A DNA stretch of 64,000 bases, taken from the NCBI GenBank assembly GCA_947501325.1, contig CANMVC010000001.1:124001-188000 (forward strand), read 5' to 3'. The stretch comes from an uncultured Sphingomonadaceae bacterium. Its GTDB lineage: Bacteria; Pseudomonadota; Alphaproteobacteria; Sphingomonadales; Sphingomonadaceae. Under the pieces are notes generated by a model, which worked only from the letters and a program-made list of their open reading frames with translations, had not been told where the DNA came from and ran no database searches. Made by a program: the position numbers and the translations under genes. Shown in pieces: positions 1 through 7,912 of the stretch (position 1 is its first letter; the number at the start of each line of letters is the position of its first letter).

Positions 1-1
1 G

Positions 2-313
2 GTCGTCGATGATGAACTGGTGCTTGGGCCGTTTCAGGGCAAAAGTGCGTGTATCAGGATCGCCATGGGCAAAGGCGTTTGTGGTGCGGCAGCAGCCACG
101 AATAGGGTTCAGCGGGTAGCAGATGTGCATGCCTTTCCGGGTCATATTGCCTGTGACGCCGATAGTCGGAGCGAATTGATTGTGCCGGTCTGCAAAAATG
201 GGAAGGTTATTGCGGTACTGGATCTCGATAGCCCCCTGCCGGACCGATTCTCGTTAGCGGACGAAAAAGGCATGACAGATTTGATCGCGGCAATAGCTAA
301 CAACCTTGGTTAA
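2..313 (+). CDS. msrC: Free methionine-(R)-sulfoxide reductase, C-terminal part (5' end outside window)
   Basis: GAF-fold enzyme that reduces free methionine-(R)-sulfoxide in the cytosol with thioredoxin as donor. The frame is open from base 2, so the N-terminus lies outside the window. The three family cysteines are visible, in CIRIAMGKGVCGA and HIACDADS, at visible residues 17, 27 and 51. Their spacing (10 and 24) equals that of E. coli fRMsr Cys84, Cys94 and Cys118. The motif ELIVPVCKNGKVIAVLDLDS is the usual GAF C-terminal strand pair. The family assignment is strong; only the start is missing. Confidence 0.9.
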   Translation, partial: VVDDELVLGPFQGKSACIRIAMGKGVCGAAAATNRVQRVADVHAFPGHIACDADSRSELIVPVCKNGKVIAVLDLDSPLPDRFSLADEKGMTDLIAAIANNLG

Positions 314-404
314 CAGCGGCTAAATGATATTGCCCCATTTCGAGACAGTCTTCCAAAACACCCCTATTTTACAAGCTGCTAATGGCCAAACCGCCCCCAA
401 AATG

Positions 405-420
405 GTAACTATTGGTTAAC
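405..420 (+). promoter_or_regulatory. CtrA-box-like site upstream of the glycine-zipper gene
   Basis: GTAA, seven bases, then TTAAC: one mismatch from the CtrA consensus TTAA-N7-TTAAC, lying 55-70 bases before the start at 475. A second TTAACCAT half-site (469-476) overlaps the start codon. CtrA control is inferred from motif match only. Confidence 0.4.
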
Positions 421-435
421 CATTACAAGGTGGGT

Positions 436-450
436 CGTGCCGATGGCACG
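436..450 (+). other. Short perfect hairpin in the leader of the glycine-zipper gene
   Basis: CGTGCC-GAT-GGCACG is a 6-bp perfect stem with a three-base loop, ending 24 bases before the ATG at 475. No run of T follows, so it is not a terminator. It may shape the leader RNA or be an operator; the function is unknown. Confidence 0.35.
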
Positions 451-474
451 CTCCAAAACAGGGAGTTGTTAACC

Positions 475-1869
475 ATGAAGACCCTTTTATTTGCTGGCCT
501 GGCTGGCGCTATGGCGATGATGCCAGCAGCCGCTTCCGCAGCCATCGACTCGGTGCCCGATAGCACCGCAGCCAAGGCACCAGTGGATATGTCTTTTGCC
601 GCCGCCACAGCGCTCGCCTCTGGTGCGCAAGGGGCGAAGAAGATGGTGAACCGCATGGGCACGCACACACGGGGCGGCAAGAGCATGCGCCATGCCATGC
701 GCGGCGGGCGGCATATCCGTGACGGAGCCAGGGTCCGTATGGGACGCATTGGCAACCAGCGCGGCTATCAGCGCCCACATCGGGGGTTCCGTTTGCCCAG
801 AACCTTCATTCAGCCGAGCTTCTTCATCGCAAACTATCGTAATTACGGCTTGAGACAGCCATCTGCCGGCTATGGCTGGTCACGCTATTATAATGATGCG
901 GTTCTGACCGACCGCCGCGGTGTGGTCTATGATAGCGTCAATAATCTCGACTGGGATCGTTATAATCAGGGCTATACGGACGGCTATCGTGCTGGTCAGG
1001 CCACTTATGACGAGAGCGTGTTGATGGATGATGACCGGGTTATCGCAACGCCGTCCGGTGCTCATGGTGGATCAAGTATTTATCAAGGCGACTGGTACGG
1101 TTCCTATCGCGAAGATGGCAGCTACCAGGGCGACTGGCAGGGCACGTATCGCGATGCTGAGGGCAAAACCTATGAAGGTCAATATTCCGGAACATTCATA
1201 GGCGATGCCAATAGCTCGCAGGTCGGAGAAAGCTATGCCGATGGCCCCCATTGGAGCAATGAAGGCCCCGTCCGCGAAAATAACTATCAAGCACCTCCTC
1301 GTCAGAGCGAACGCTATGACGATCGGGACGAAGAACTCGCTTATCTCGAGCGGTGCAAGAAAAGCAGCGGAATTGGTGGCGCGGTTGTCGGTGGCGCCAT
1401 CGGCGCATTGGCCGGTAATCGTATCGCCGGACGCGGGAACCGCCTCGGTGGCTCATTAATCGGCGGCGGCGTTGGCGCGCTGGCTGGCGCGGCTATTGAC
1501 CAAGGCACTGACCGTTGCCGCCAGCTGCTTAAGAAATATGGCGAACGGCCGCAATATTCGCAGATACCCGCCCCTCCAACTCATACGCAGCAAGCCTATC
1601 CCAGCGGATGGCAGGGCCGATATTATTATCCTGCCTATTACTACCCGCAGGCGCAGCCAATGGTCACAACAGTTGTGATCCATTCGGCGCCAGTAACAAC
1701 CACAACAACCACGACTTATATCGACGAGGAAGTTGTCTATACCAACGCCAAGCCAGCCAAAAAGCGCTGGAAGCCCGCACCGAAGAGGGTCTGGAAACCA
1801 AAACCCAAACAACATGCTCCTGCACCGGTAAAAGGCTGCCAGCAGGAATGTTGTCTCTATTGCGATTGA
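475..1869 (+). CDS. Exported glycine-zipper 2TM protein with MORN-like repeats and Cys-rich C-terminus
   Basis: 464-residue envelope protein of unknown function. The ATG at 475 is preferred over the in-frame codon at 412 because it gives a clean Sec signal peptide (MKTLLFAGLAGAMAMMPAAASA). Next come a basic Arg/Gly/His-rich stretch (about residues 50-110) and an acidic Tyr-rich region containing three imperfect repeats of the form YQGDW-x-G-x-YR-x-DG (about 200-240), which resemble MORN repeats. A glycine zipper GGAVVGGAIGALAGNRIAG...GGGVGALAGAAID (about 320-365) is typical of Rick_17kDa/glycine-zipper 2TM outer membrane proteins. A Tyr/Pro/Thr-rich then Lys/Pro-rich segment leads to the ending CQQECCLYCD. 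The zipper argues for membrane insertion or oligomerisation; the rest is unassigned. Confidence 0.75.
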   Translation: MKTLLFAGLAGAMAMMPAAASAAIDSVPDSTAAKAPVDMSFAAATALASGAQGAKKMVNRMGTHTRGGKSMRHAMRGGRHIRDGARVRMGRIGNQRGYQRPHRGFRLPRTFIQPSFFIANYRNYGLRQPSAGYGWSRYYNDAVLTDRRGVVYDSVNNLDWDRYNQGYTDGYRAGQATYDESVLMDDDRVIATPSGAHGGSSIYQGDWYGSYREDGSYQGDWQGTYRDAEGKTYEGQYSGTFIGDANSSQVGESYADGPHWSNEGPVRENNYQAPPRQSERYDDRDEELAYLERCKKSSGIGGAVVGGAIGALAGNRIAGRGNRLGGSLIGGGVGALAGAAIDQGTDRCRQLLKKYGERPQYSQIPAPPTHTQQAYPSGWQGRYYYPAYYYPQAQPMVTTVVIHSAPVTTTTTTTYIDEEVVYTNAKPAKKRWKPAPKRVWKPKPKQHAPAPVKGCQQECCLYCD

Positions 1870-1892
1870 CGGGACAGCAGACCAAATAAAAC

Positions 1893-1926
1893 AGCCCGCT
1901 GATTAGAAATGATCGGCGGGCTTTTT
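1893..1926 (+). terminator. Bidirectional rho-independent terminator
   Basis: The stem AGCCCGC (1893-1899) pairs with GCGGGCT (1916-1922) and is followed by five T. On the minus strand the same stem is followed by a T-rich tract, so it can serve both the glycine-zipper gene and the convergent bpt gene. Confidence 0.8.
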
Positions 1927-1945
1927 GGTTGAGCTAAGCTCCAAA

Positions 1946-2704
1946 TCAGGCTGATTTTTGTAAGTTGGCCTTGGGGTTAAACCGGTGCCATCCATCCGGG
2001 CCCAGCTGTTCCAGCGGCTGAAAGCGCACCTTATATTCCATCCGGCTGGATCCATTGACCCAATAGCCCAGATAGACAAAGGGCAATCCGGCTTTGCGCG
2101 CGCGCAAGATGTGATCCATAATGATGAAATTGCCCAGACCGGCGCGACTGGGGTGATCGGCATCGAAAAAGCTGTATATCATCGACAGTCCGTCGCCTTG
2201 TTGATCGGTCAAACAAGCGCCTACCAAGCGTCCTTTGACGCCATCTACAGATGGCTCCCGATATTCGACGACATAGCTTTTGACCGGCGACTGCTCGATC
2301 ATGTCAGAATAATCCATCTCATCCATTTCGGTCATGCCGCCGCCAGGATGACGTTTGGAAAGATATTTCTGCAGCAAGGAAAATTGCTCTTCGGTCGCCC
2401 AAGGTTCGCAGGCTTCGACAACCAGATCCTGATTGCGACGGAGCAATTTGCGCTGTGTGCTGTTGGGTTGGAATTCATCAACCACCACTCGAACCGATAC
2501 GCAGGCTTTGCAGTCGAGGCAGCTGGGGCGGTAGGCCACATTCTGACTGCGACGAAACCCGATACGCCCCAAGGCGTCATTAAGTTCATCTGTATGTGGA
2601 CCACTAAGTTCCGTGAATACTTTCCGCTCGCTTTTGCCCGGCAGATAAGGGCACGGGCTGGGATTTGTTACAAAAAATCGGGGGAAGCGAACGGGTGCAG
2701 TCAC
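1946..2704 (-). CDS. bpt: Aspartate/glutamate leucyltransferase (bacterial arginyltransferase family)
   Basis: Bpt transfers leucine from Leu-tRNA to N-terminal Asp or Glu, making a primary N-degron that ClpS delivers to ClpAP. It is cytosolic. The length of 252 residues is normal for the family. The N-terminal ATE motif [16 protein letters not shown], the Cys cluster [12 protein letters not shown] and the C-terminal GNAT-like region ([34 protein letters not shown]) are all present. It stands alone and converges on the glycine-zipper gene over a shared terminator. Bpt is preferred to Ate because proteobacterial short forms are usually leucyl-transferring; the specificity is inferred from family, not seen. 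Confidence 0.93.
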   Translation of the reverse strand: MTAPVRFPRFFVTNPSPCPYLPGKSERKVFTELSGPHTDELNDALGRIGFRRSQNVAYRPSCLDCKACVSVRVVVDEFQPNSTQRKLLRRNQDLVVEACEPWATEEQFSLLQKYLSKRHPGGGMTEMDEMDYSDMIEQSPVKSYVVEYREPSVDGVKGRLVGACLTDQQGDGLSMIYSFFDADHPSRAGLGNFIIMDHILRARKAGLPFVYLGYWVNGSSRMEYKVRFQPLEQLGPDGWHRFNPKANLQKSA

Positions 2705-2835
2705 AGATGAGAGCCTTACGTTACATGTTTAAGAATCAGTAAACGTAATATGCCTCTTGCCAGCGCTTATGAAAAGGTAATTTACCATGATGTGAAAATG
2801 CTCGGCTGACATCAGCCAAATCAATCCCTTCAACA

Positions 2836-2865
2836 CAAAAAAAACGGGACGATAAACGCCCCGTT
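2836..2865 (-). terminator. Rho-independent terminator of the small acidic-tail gene
   Basis: On the minus strand AACGGG and CCCGTT form a stem around an 11-base loop and are followed by a run of eight T. It lies just beyond the stop codon at 2887. Confidence 0.8.
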
Positions 2866-2886
2866 CTTAAAATATTTTGTAAGGCC

Positions 2887-3129
2887 TCAAGGGCTTGTTG
2901 GATCATCATCATCGTCATCAGCAATGATGATGATGCCAGCGATTACAGCAGCAGCAGCCAAAACACCGATGATGATGCCGGTGCTACCTTCAAGTTTTTC
3001 AGCGTTGGTATCAGCAGTTGCGCCAATACGTTCTGCAACTGGAGCTGTGCTCTGAACAGCCTGGGCCATTGCGGGGGCAGTCATGAGGGATACGGCGGCT
3101 ACGGAAGCTGCCAATTTGTTGAACTTCAT
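2887..3129 (-). CDS. Small exported protein with one membrane segment and poly-Asp tail
   Basis: 80 residues. The ATG at 3129 follows GGAG at good spacing, which decides against the TTG start at 3141. A signal peptide (MKFNKLAASVAAVSLMTAPAMAQ) is followed by a short linker and a very hydrophobic segment GIIIGVLAAAAVIAGIIII, then ADDDDDDPTSP at the end. The layout predicts a peptide held in the inner membrane by its C-terminal helix with an acidic tip. It has its own strong terminator and so is probably a single-gene transcript. I do not recognise a named family; similar short proteins are known to me from sphingomonad genomes without function. Confidence 0.7.
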   Translation of the reverse strand: MKFNKLAASVAAVSLMTAPAMAQAVQSTAPVAERIGATADTNAEKLEGSTGIIIGVLAAAAVIAGIIIIADDDDDDPTSP

Positions 3130-3329
3130 TATATACTCCAATCAGAATATTACGGTTATCAAAGGATGAGCCGAAAACCAACCCAGAACCCCCTGACGGA
3201 TAACAACGTTGCGCGACTCTTTATAGGTTGCATACGTCATTGATAGCTTTTTACGTTTAGATGCTGCTAAACGCAAGTATTAACCCATAAAAATAGATCA
3301 ACTAAAGGAATAGCGCGATATTCTGATCG

Positions 3330-5000
3330 CTATTGCTTTTTCATCACATAAACGGGTCGACCGCCGACCCATGTCTGCTCCACTACAATATTCCGTATCG
3401 CTTGCGGTGCAGCGAGCATGATATCTTCTCCGATTATCAGGAAATCCGCGCGTTTGCCCTTGGTCAGACTACCGAGCCTGTCCTCGGCAAAGGCTGCATA
3501 AGCAGCATCAATCGTATAGGCTTTCCAGGCTTGTTCGCGAGACAGTTTCTCGCTGGGCAGCCAACCGCCAAAGGGCTGACCATTAGCATCTTCTCTGGTT
3601 ATGGCGACGGCCAATCCGGGAAAAGGGTTCGAGGATTCTACCGGTACGTCTGTGCCAAAGGCCAATTTGGCGCCCGATTCGAGGATCGACCGCCAAGCAT
3701 AGGCGCCATCCAGTCGATCCGGTCCCAGCCGCGCTTCAGCCATCAATCGATCAGATGTTTGATGCACGGGCTGCATCGAAGCAATAGTTCCGGTCCTGGC
3801 TATTCTTGGCAGATCAATAGGATCAACTATCTGCGCATGTTCGATCCGCCAGCGACGGTCACCTTTGAAAGTGTATTGCAACTCCTCAATCGCTGATAAA
3901 AGCTCTTCATTGGCCTGATCGCCAATCGCGTGCACAGCGGTTTGGAAACCATCCATTGCCGCTCGGCTCATTTTGTTTTTAAGCTGCGCCGATGTCAGCA
4001 GCGCGAGACCTTTCTCAGAAGCCTTGTCGGCATAGGGCTGTTTCAACAAAGCTCCTCGCGAACCCAAAGCACCGTCAATATATAGTTTCACCCCGGCAAG
4101 CTTTAGATGATCCTCGTAAAGCCAGGGCGATGGCCCGGGACCACCAATCGCAATCATATTGTCAATTTCGCTGGCATAAGAGATGATCCGGACTTTCAAT
4201 TGCCCCTTATCCCCTGCCCGCCGAAAGCTTTGCCAGTGCTGCATGGTCGTTCCCATATCGGCAATAGTGGTCACGCCTTGCGACAGTAATATTTCCTGCG
4301 CTTTCATCAGCGCCAGATCATTCTCCACCGGTCGCGGTGCCGGAATGCTACCGGTAAAAAGATTTTGCGCGTTGTCCACGAAGATACCGGTCGGCTTCCC
4401 GCCCGCTTTCTCGATCGCGCCACCGGAGGGCGCTTTGGTCGCCGCGGTTACGCCTGCCGCTTTCATGCCAGCGCTGTTTACCCAAGCAGCATGACCATCC
4501 ACACGCTCGAGATATACCGGCCGATCGGGGATGATGGCATCGAGTTCTGCAGATGTTGGAAAACGCCCAAGTCCCCATGTCTCTTGATTCCAGCCGCTTC
4601 CTATAATCCACGGGCGATTGGGATATTTTGCAGCATATTCCCGCAACGCCTCCTGTGCTTCAGCAAGCGATTTGGTGTCAGAAAGATCAAGGGTCAGCGC
4701 CGCAAAACCCATTCCCATGACATGGCCATGCGCATCGACAAATCCGGGGACCAAGGTTTTGCCCTTGCCATCAAATTGAAAATCAACATTCTTGGGGCGC
4801 TTGTCCTTGCGGCCCAGTAATTCTTTAACCCGACCATCATCATCAATAACCATGGCGGCAAAACGAATAACCTTACCATCCGCATTGAGCGTCATACCGT
4901 TGACATTCTCAATCAGGCTATCCGCCTGTGCCGGCAGGCCCGCAACCATTACGGTCGCAGCCAAAGCGGTGCCTGCCTTCAATATTGTAAAAATACGCAT
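3330..5000 (-). CDS. Exported amidohydrolase, YtcJ-like (amidohydrolase family 3)
   Basis: 556-residue metal-dependent hydrolase predicted to be periplasmic. The ATG at 5000 is chosen because GGGGATAGTG precedes it. The signal peptide is MRIFTILKAGTALAATVMVAGLPAQA. Family motifs are complete: VPGFVDAHGHVMG (HxH metal pair), YIDGALGSRGA, the metal histidines in HAIGDQANEE and IEHAQIVDP, and the catalytic Asp in FGTDVPVESSNPF. Substrates of the YtcJ branch are mostly unknown (formamides, aryl amides or other C-N bonds). It stands between the small membrane protein and the dehydrogenase, all on the minus strand. Confidence 0.88.
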   Translation of the reverse strand: MRIFTILKAGTALAATVMVAGLPAQADSLIENVNGMTLNADGKVIRFAAMVIDDDGRVKELLGRKDKRPKNVDFQFDGKGKTLVPGFVDAHGHVMGMGFAALTLDLSDTKSLAEAQEALREYAAKYPNRPWIIGSGWNQETWGLGRFPTSAELDAIIPDRPVYLERVDGHAAWVNSAGMKAAGVTAATKAPSGGAIEKAGGKPTGIFVDNAQNLFTGSIPAPRPVENDLALMKAQEILLSQGVTTIADMGTTMQHWQSFRRAGDKGQLKVRIISYASEIDNMIAIGGPGPSPWLYEDHLKLAGVKLYIDGALGSRGALLKQPYADKASEKGLALLTSAQLKNKMSRAAMDGFQTAVHAIGDQANEELLSAIEELQYTFKGDRRWRIEHAQIVDPIDLPRIARTGTIASMQPVHQTSDRLMAEARLGPDRLDGAYAWRSILESGAKLAFGTDVPVESSNPFPGLAVAITREDANGQPFGGWLPSEKLSREQAWKAYTIDAAYAAFAEDRLGSLTKGKRADFLIIGEDIMLAAPQAIRNIVVEQTWVGGRPVYVMKKQ

Positions 5001-5030
5001 CACTATCCCCTAAACCCGATTGCTCTAAAA

Positions 5031-5906
5031 CTACGCCCTGCCCTTGGTTATTCTCGACACCAGCGAACTCGTGTCATAACGGCCGCCGCCTGCCGCCTGA
5101 ACCTCGGCATAAAATTGATCGACCAAGGCAGCGACTGGCAAGGTTGATCCGTTGGTCCGTGCTTCTGCAAGCGCCAGCCCGAGATCTTTGCGCATCCAGT
5201 CAACTGCGAAACCAAAGTCAAAATCATCTTTTGCCATAGTGGCCCAGCGATTATCCATCTGCCAGCTTTGCGCGGCTCCGCCAGAAATTGCTTCATAGAC
5301 TTTGTCGAGATCCAATTTGCTGGCCTGGGCAAAGCGCAAGGCTTCGGACAAGCCTTCCAGCACCCCGGCAATTGCCACCTGATTACACATCTTGGTCGTT
5401 TGCCCTGCTCCGGGACCGCCAACATGCACGATACGCGCCGCATATACATCCATAATAGTTTCGGCAGCCGCAAAGGCTTCTTTGCTGCCACCACACATGA
5501 TCGACAGCTTGCCATTTTCTGCGCCCGCCTGCCCGCCGGAAACCGGAGCATCCACCACATGAATGCCGCGCCCTTGCGCCTCAACCGACAATTGCCGGGC
5601 GATTTGTGCCGATACGGTGGTGTGATCTATAAACAGACTCCCACTCTGCATCGCCCCGAAAGCGCCGTCGCGGCCCATGGTCACTGCGCTTAAATCATCA
5701 TCATTACCGACACAGCTGATTACAACCTGAGCATCTTTGGCGGCTTCAGCGGGGTTCGCTGCAAAGGCGCCGCCATGCTCAGCCACCCATTTCTCTGCTT
5801 TTGATTTGGTGCGATTATAGACTGTCAGATCATGTCCAGCCCGGGCCAGATGGGCTGCCATAGGACCGCCCATTACGCCAATTCCTATAAATGTAATTTT
5901 TGCCAT
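5031..5906 (-). CDS. NAD(P)-dependent beta-hydroxyacid dehydrogenase (3-hydroxyisobutyrate dehydrogenase family)
   Basis: 291 residues, the normal length. An N-terminal Rossmann motif (GIGVMGGPMAAHLARAGHDLTVYNRT, about 7-32) is followed by the family signature FIDHTTVSAQIA and the substrate-binding DAPVSGGQAGAENGKLSIMCGG. The catalytic-lysine region is GAGQTTKMCNQVAIAGVLEGLSEAL, and the C-terminal helical domain ends RKDLGLALAEA. The enzyme would oxidise a short beta-hydroxy acid such as 3-hydroxyisobutyrate, tartronate semialdehyde or a glyoxylate-reductase-like substrate. No valine-catabolism gene lies beside it, so the substrate stays open. It is divergent from ilvA. Confidence 0.88.
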   Translation of the reverse strand: MAKITFIGIGVMGGPMAAHLARAGHDLTVYNRTKSKAEKWVAEHGGAFAANPAEAAKDAQVVISCVGNDDDLSAVTMGRDGAFGAMQSGSLFIDHTTVSAQIARQLSVEAQGRGIHVVDAPVSGGQAGAENGKLSIMCGGSKEAFAAAETIMDVYAARIVHVGGPGAGQTTKMCNQVAIAGVLEGLSEALRFAQASKLDLDKVYEAISGGAAQSWQMDNRWATMAKDDFDFGFAVDWMRKDLGLALAEARTNGSTLPVAALVDQFYAEVQAAGGGRYDTSSLVSRITKGRA

Positions 5907-5966
5907 AGCGACCTCGCATAATCATTGTTTCCCTGATTGACCAGATGCGTTAGGGGCTTTGGCATT

Positions 5967-7208
5967 ATGACAGAAGAAAACACCGCACCGCTTCCGACCT
6001 TCGGCTATGATGATGTCCAGGCTGCCCATGCCCGAATCCGTGACCGGATTGTGCAAACGCCGACGCTGAAAAGCATTACCTTATCTGAGATGGCGGGCGC
6101 GGAAGTCTATCTGAAATTCGAAAACCTGCAGTTTACAGCGGCATATAAAGAACGCGGCGCGCTCAATGCTCTGCTTCTGATGGATGAAGACAAGCGGTCT
6201 GCGGGCGTGATCGCGGCATCAGCAGGCAACCATGCGCAGGGCCTCGCTTATAATGCCAAGAACCTGAACATCCCTGCAACCATCGTAATGCCGACCACAA
6301 CACCGATGGTAAAAGTCGAGCAAACCCGGGGACATGGCGCGGAAATTGTAATGGCCGGCGGCAATTATGATGAAGCCTATTCACACGCACTTGAGCTCGC
6401 GGCGCAGCGCGGACTGACTTACATTCACGCTTTTGATGATCCACGCGTCGCTGCTGGCCAAGGCACCGTTGCCATCGAAATGCTGGAAGCCGTCCCCGAT
6501 CTCGACCGCCTGATCATTCCGATAGGTGGCGGCGGGCTTTTCTCCGGCATGGCGACCGCCGCGCATGCGATCAACCCCAACATCAAGATGACCGGCGTGC
6601 AAGCCGCGCTTTATCCCAGCATGTATGGCAAGCTTAATGGCAAGCATGTTACGCCAGGCGGCGACACGCTGGCCGAAGGTATTGCCGTGCGTAATCCTTC
6701 GGAATTTACCGCGGCGATTATCCAGAAATATGTCGATGAGATTTTGCTGGTCGGCGAAGCTCAACTGGAAGGTGCAGTCAGCCTGTTGCTCCAGATAGAA
6801 AAAACTGTCGTCGAAGGTGCCGGCGCTGCCGGTCTGGCAGCCCTGCTCGGCAACAAGGAGAAATTTGCCGGCGAAAAAGTCGGCCTGGTCCTCTGCGGCG
6901 GCAATATCGACACACGACTTTTGGCAAATGTGTTGCTGCGCGATCTCGCCCGTTCGGGCCGCCTCGCCCGTCTCCGCTTGCATCTGCGCGACCAACCCGG
7001 AGCGCTCTATAATGTTGTGAAGCAATTTGCCGAGCATGAAGTCAATATCATTGAAGTCTATCACCAGCGTGTGTTCACCAACCTTCCTGCAAAAGGGCTG
7101 ATCACCGATATCGAGTGCGAAGCGAAGGACAAGGCACAGCTAGACGGCTTGATCGCGGATCTCAATAAAGTCGGTTATGACGTCCGGCAAGTGGAATTGG
7201 CGGACTGA
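5967..7208 (+). CDS. ilvA: Threonine ammonia-lyase (threonine deaminase)
   Basis: PLP enzyme that converts L-threonine to 2-oxobutanoate and ammonia, the first step toward isoleucine. The ATG at 5967 is chosen over 5937 because it gives the usual start ahead of TFGYDDVQAAHARI. The Schiff-base lysine is K61 in FENLQFTAAYKERGA; the Ser-rich PLP loop SAGNHAQG and the glycine loop IPIGGGGLFSG are present. The C-terminal part (RLHLRDQPGALYNVVKQFAEHEVNIIEVYHQR) is a single ACT-like domain. At 413 residues it is the short one-ACT type common in alphaproteobacteria. Confidence 0.93.
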   Translation: MTEENTAPLPTFGYDDVQAAHARIRDRIVQTPTLKSITLSEMAGAEVYLKFENLQFTAAYKERGALNALLLMDEDKRSAGVIAASAGNHAQGLAYNAKNLNIPATIVMPTTTPMVKVEQTRGHGAEIVMAGGNYDEAYSHALELAAQRGLTYIHAFDDPRVAAGQGTVAIEMLEAVPDLDRLIIPIGGGGLFSGMATAAHAINPNIKMTGVQAALYPSMYGKLNGKHVTPGGDTLAEGIAVRNPSEFTAAIIQKYVDEILLVGEAQLEGAVSLLLQIEKTVVEGAGAAGLAALLGNKEKFAGEKVGLVLCGGNIDTRLLANVLLRDLARSGRLARLRLHLRDQPGALYNVVKQFAEHEVNIIEVYHQRVFTNLPAKGLITDIECEAKDKAQLDGLIADLNKVGYDVRQVELAD

Positions 7209-7355
7209 CTTTGCTTCACCATAAGCTGTAACTGCGTTCCTACTGTTTCGCTTGTTGATCGCACGCTCCCACAGTCGCCGTGCTTATCCGCGGTCTATAG
7301 ACTCAATATGCCGGTACTCTAGAAGGTTGGCTGAACCAGCATTGAGGTATCGCGA

Positions 7356-7862
7356 ATGATAGTCAGAGAAGTCGAGCATAAGGATGCAGCAGCAATAGCT
7401 GAAATCTATAATCATTATGTAAATGAGAGCAGCATTACATTTGAGGAAGACCCTGTCGATAAGGCGGAGATAATCAGACGAATATCGGAGACACAAGCGC
7501 AGGGCTTGCCGTGGTATGTCGCCGAAGGGGCTGACGATAAATGTCTGGGCTATTGTTATGCGAGCAAATGGAAAGGGCGTTGTGCATATAGGTTTTCTGT
7601 GGAAATAACTATATATCTGCATCCCAACAAAGTCGGCAATGGTGCTGGAACGACCCTGTATCAGCTTCTGTTTGATCGCTTAAAATCTTTGGACTTTCAC
7701 GTTGTAATTGGCGGCATCGCCTTGCCAAATCCCGCGAGTGTCAGGCTACATGAAAAATTCGGAATGAAGAAAGTTGCTCAGTTCGAAGAAGTGGGATTTA
7801 AATTCGGTAAGTGGATAGATGTTGGCTATTGGCAGGGCATCTTGTCCAATCGCGATATTTAA
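7356..7862 (+). CDS. GNAT N-acetyltransferase, phosphinothricin acetyltransferase family
   Basis: 168 residues. The start is IVREVEHKDAAAIAEIYNHYV and the motif SSITFEEDPV matches the PAT/MnaT subfamily. The acetyl-CoA loop is degenerate-looking but usable (HPNKVGNGAGTTLYQLLFDRL), followed by HVVIGGIALPNPASVRLHEKFGMKKVAQFEEVGFKFGKWIDVGYWQ, which is the family C-terminus. Such enzymes acetylate phosphinothricin, methionine sulfone or similar amino acids; the native substrate is unknown here. It looks like a single gene. Confidence 0.85.
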   Translation: MIVREVEHKDAAAIAEIYNHYVNESSITFEEDPVDKAEIIRRISETQAQGLPWYVAEGADDKCLGYCYASKWKGRCAYRFSVEITIYLHPNKVGNGAGTTLYQLLFDRLKSLDFHVVIGGIALPNPASVRLHEKFGMKKVAQFEEVGFKFGKWIDVGYWQGILSNRDI

Positions 7863-7912
7863 TATCCCTGGCTGCTGATCATAGATTGCGAATATATCGC
7901 CGACCCGAACCG

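Noticed and set aside
1985-2710. Plus-strand frame of 241 codons across bpt
   Set aside because: Antisense shadow of a strongly conserved gene.
6381-7064. Long minus-strand frame of 227 codons within ilvA
   Set aside because: It is fully antisense to a clear ilvA gene, and no domain is recognisable in it.
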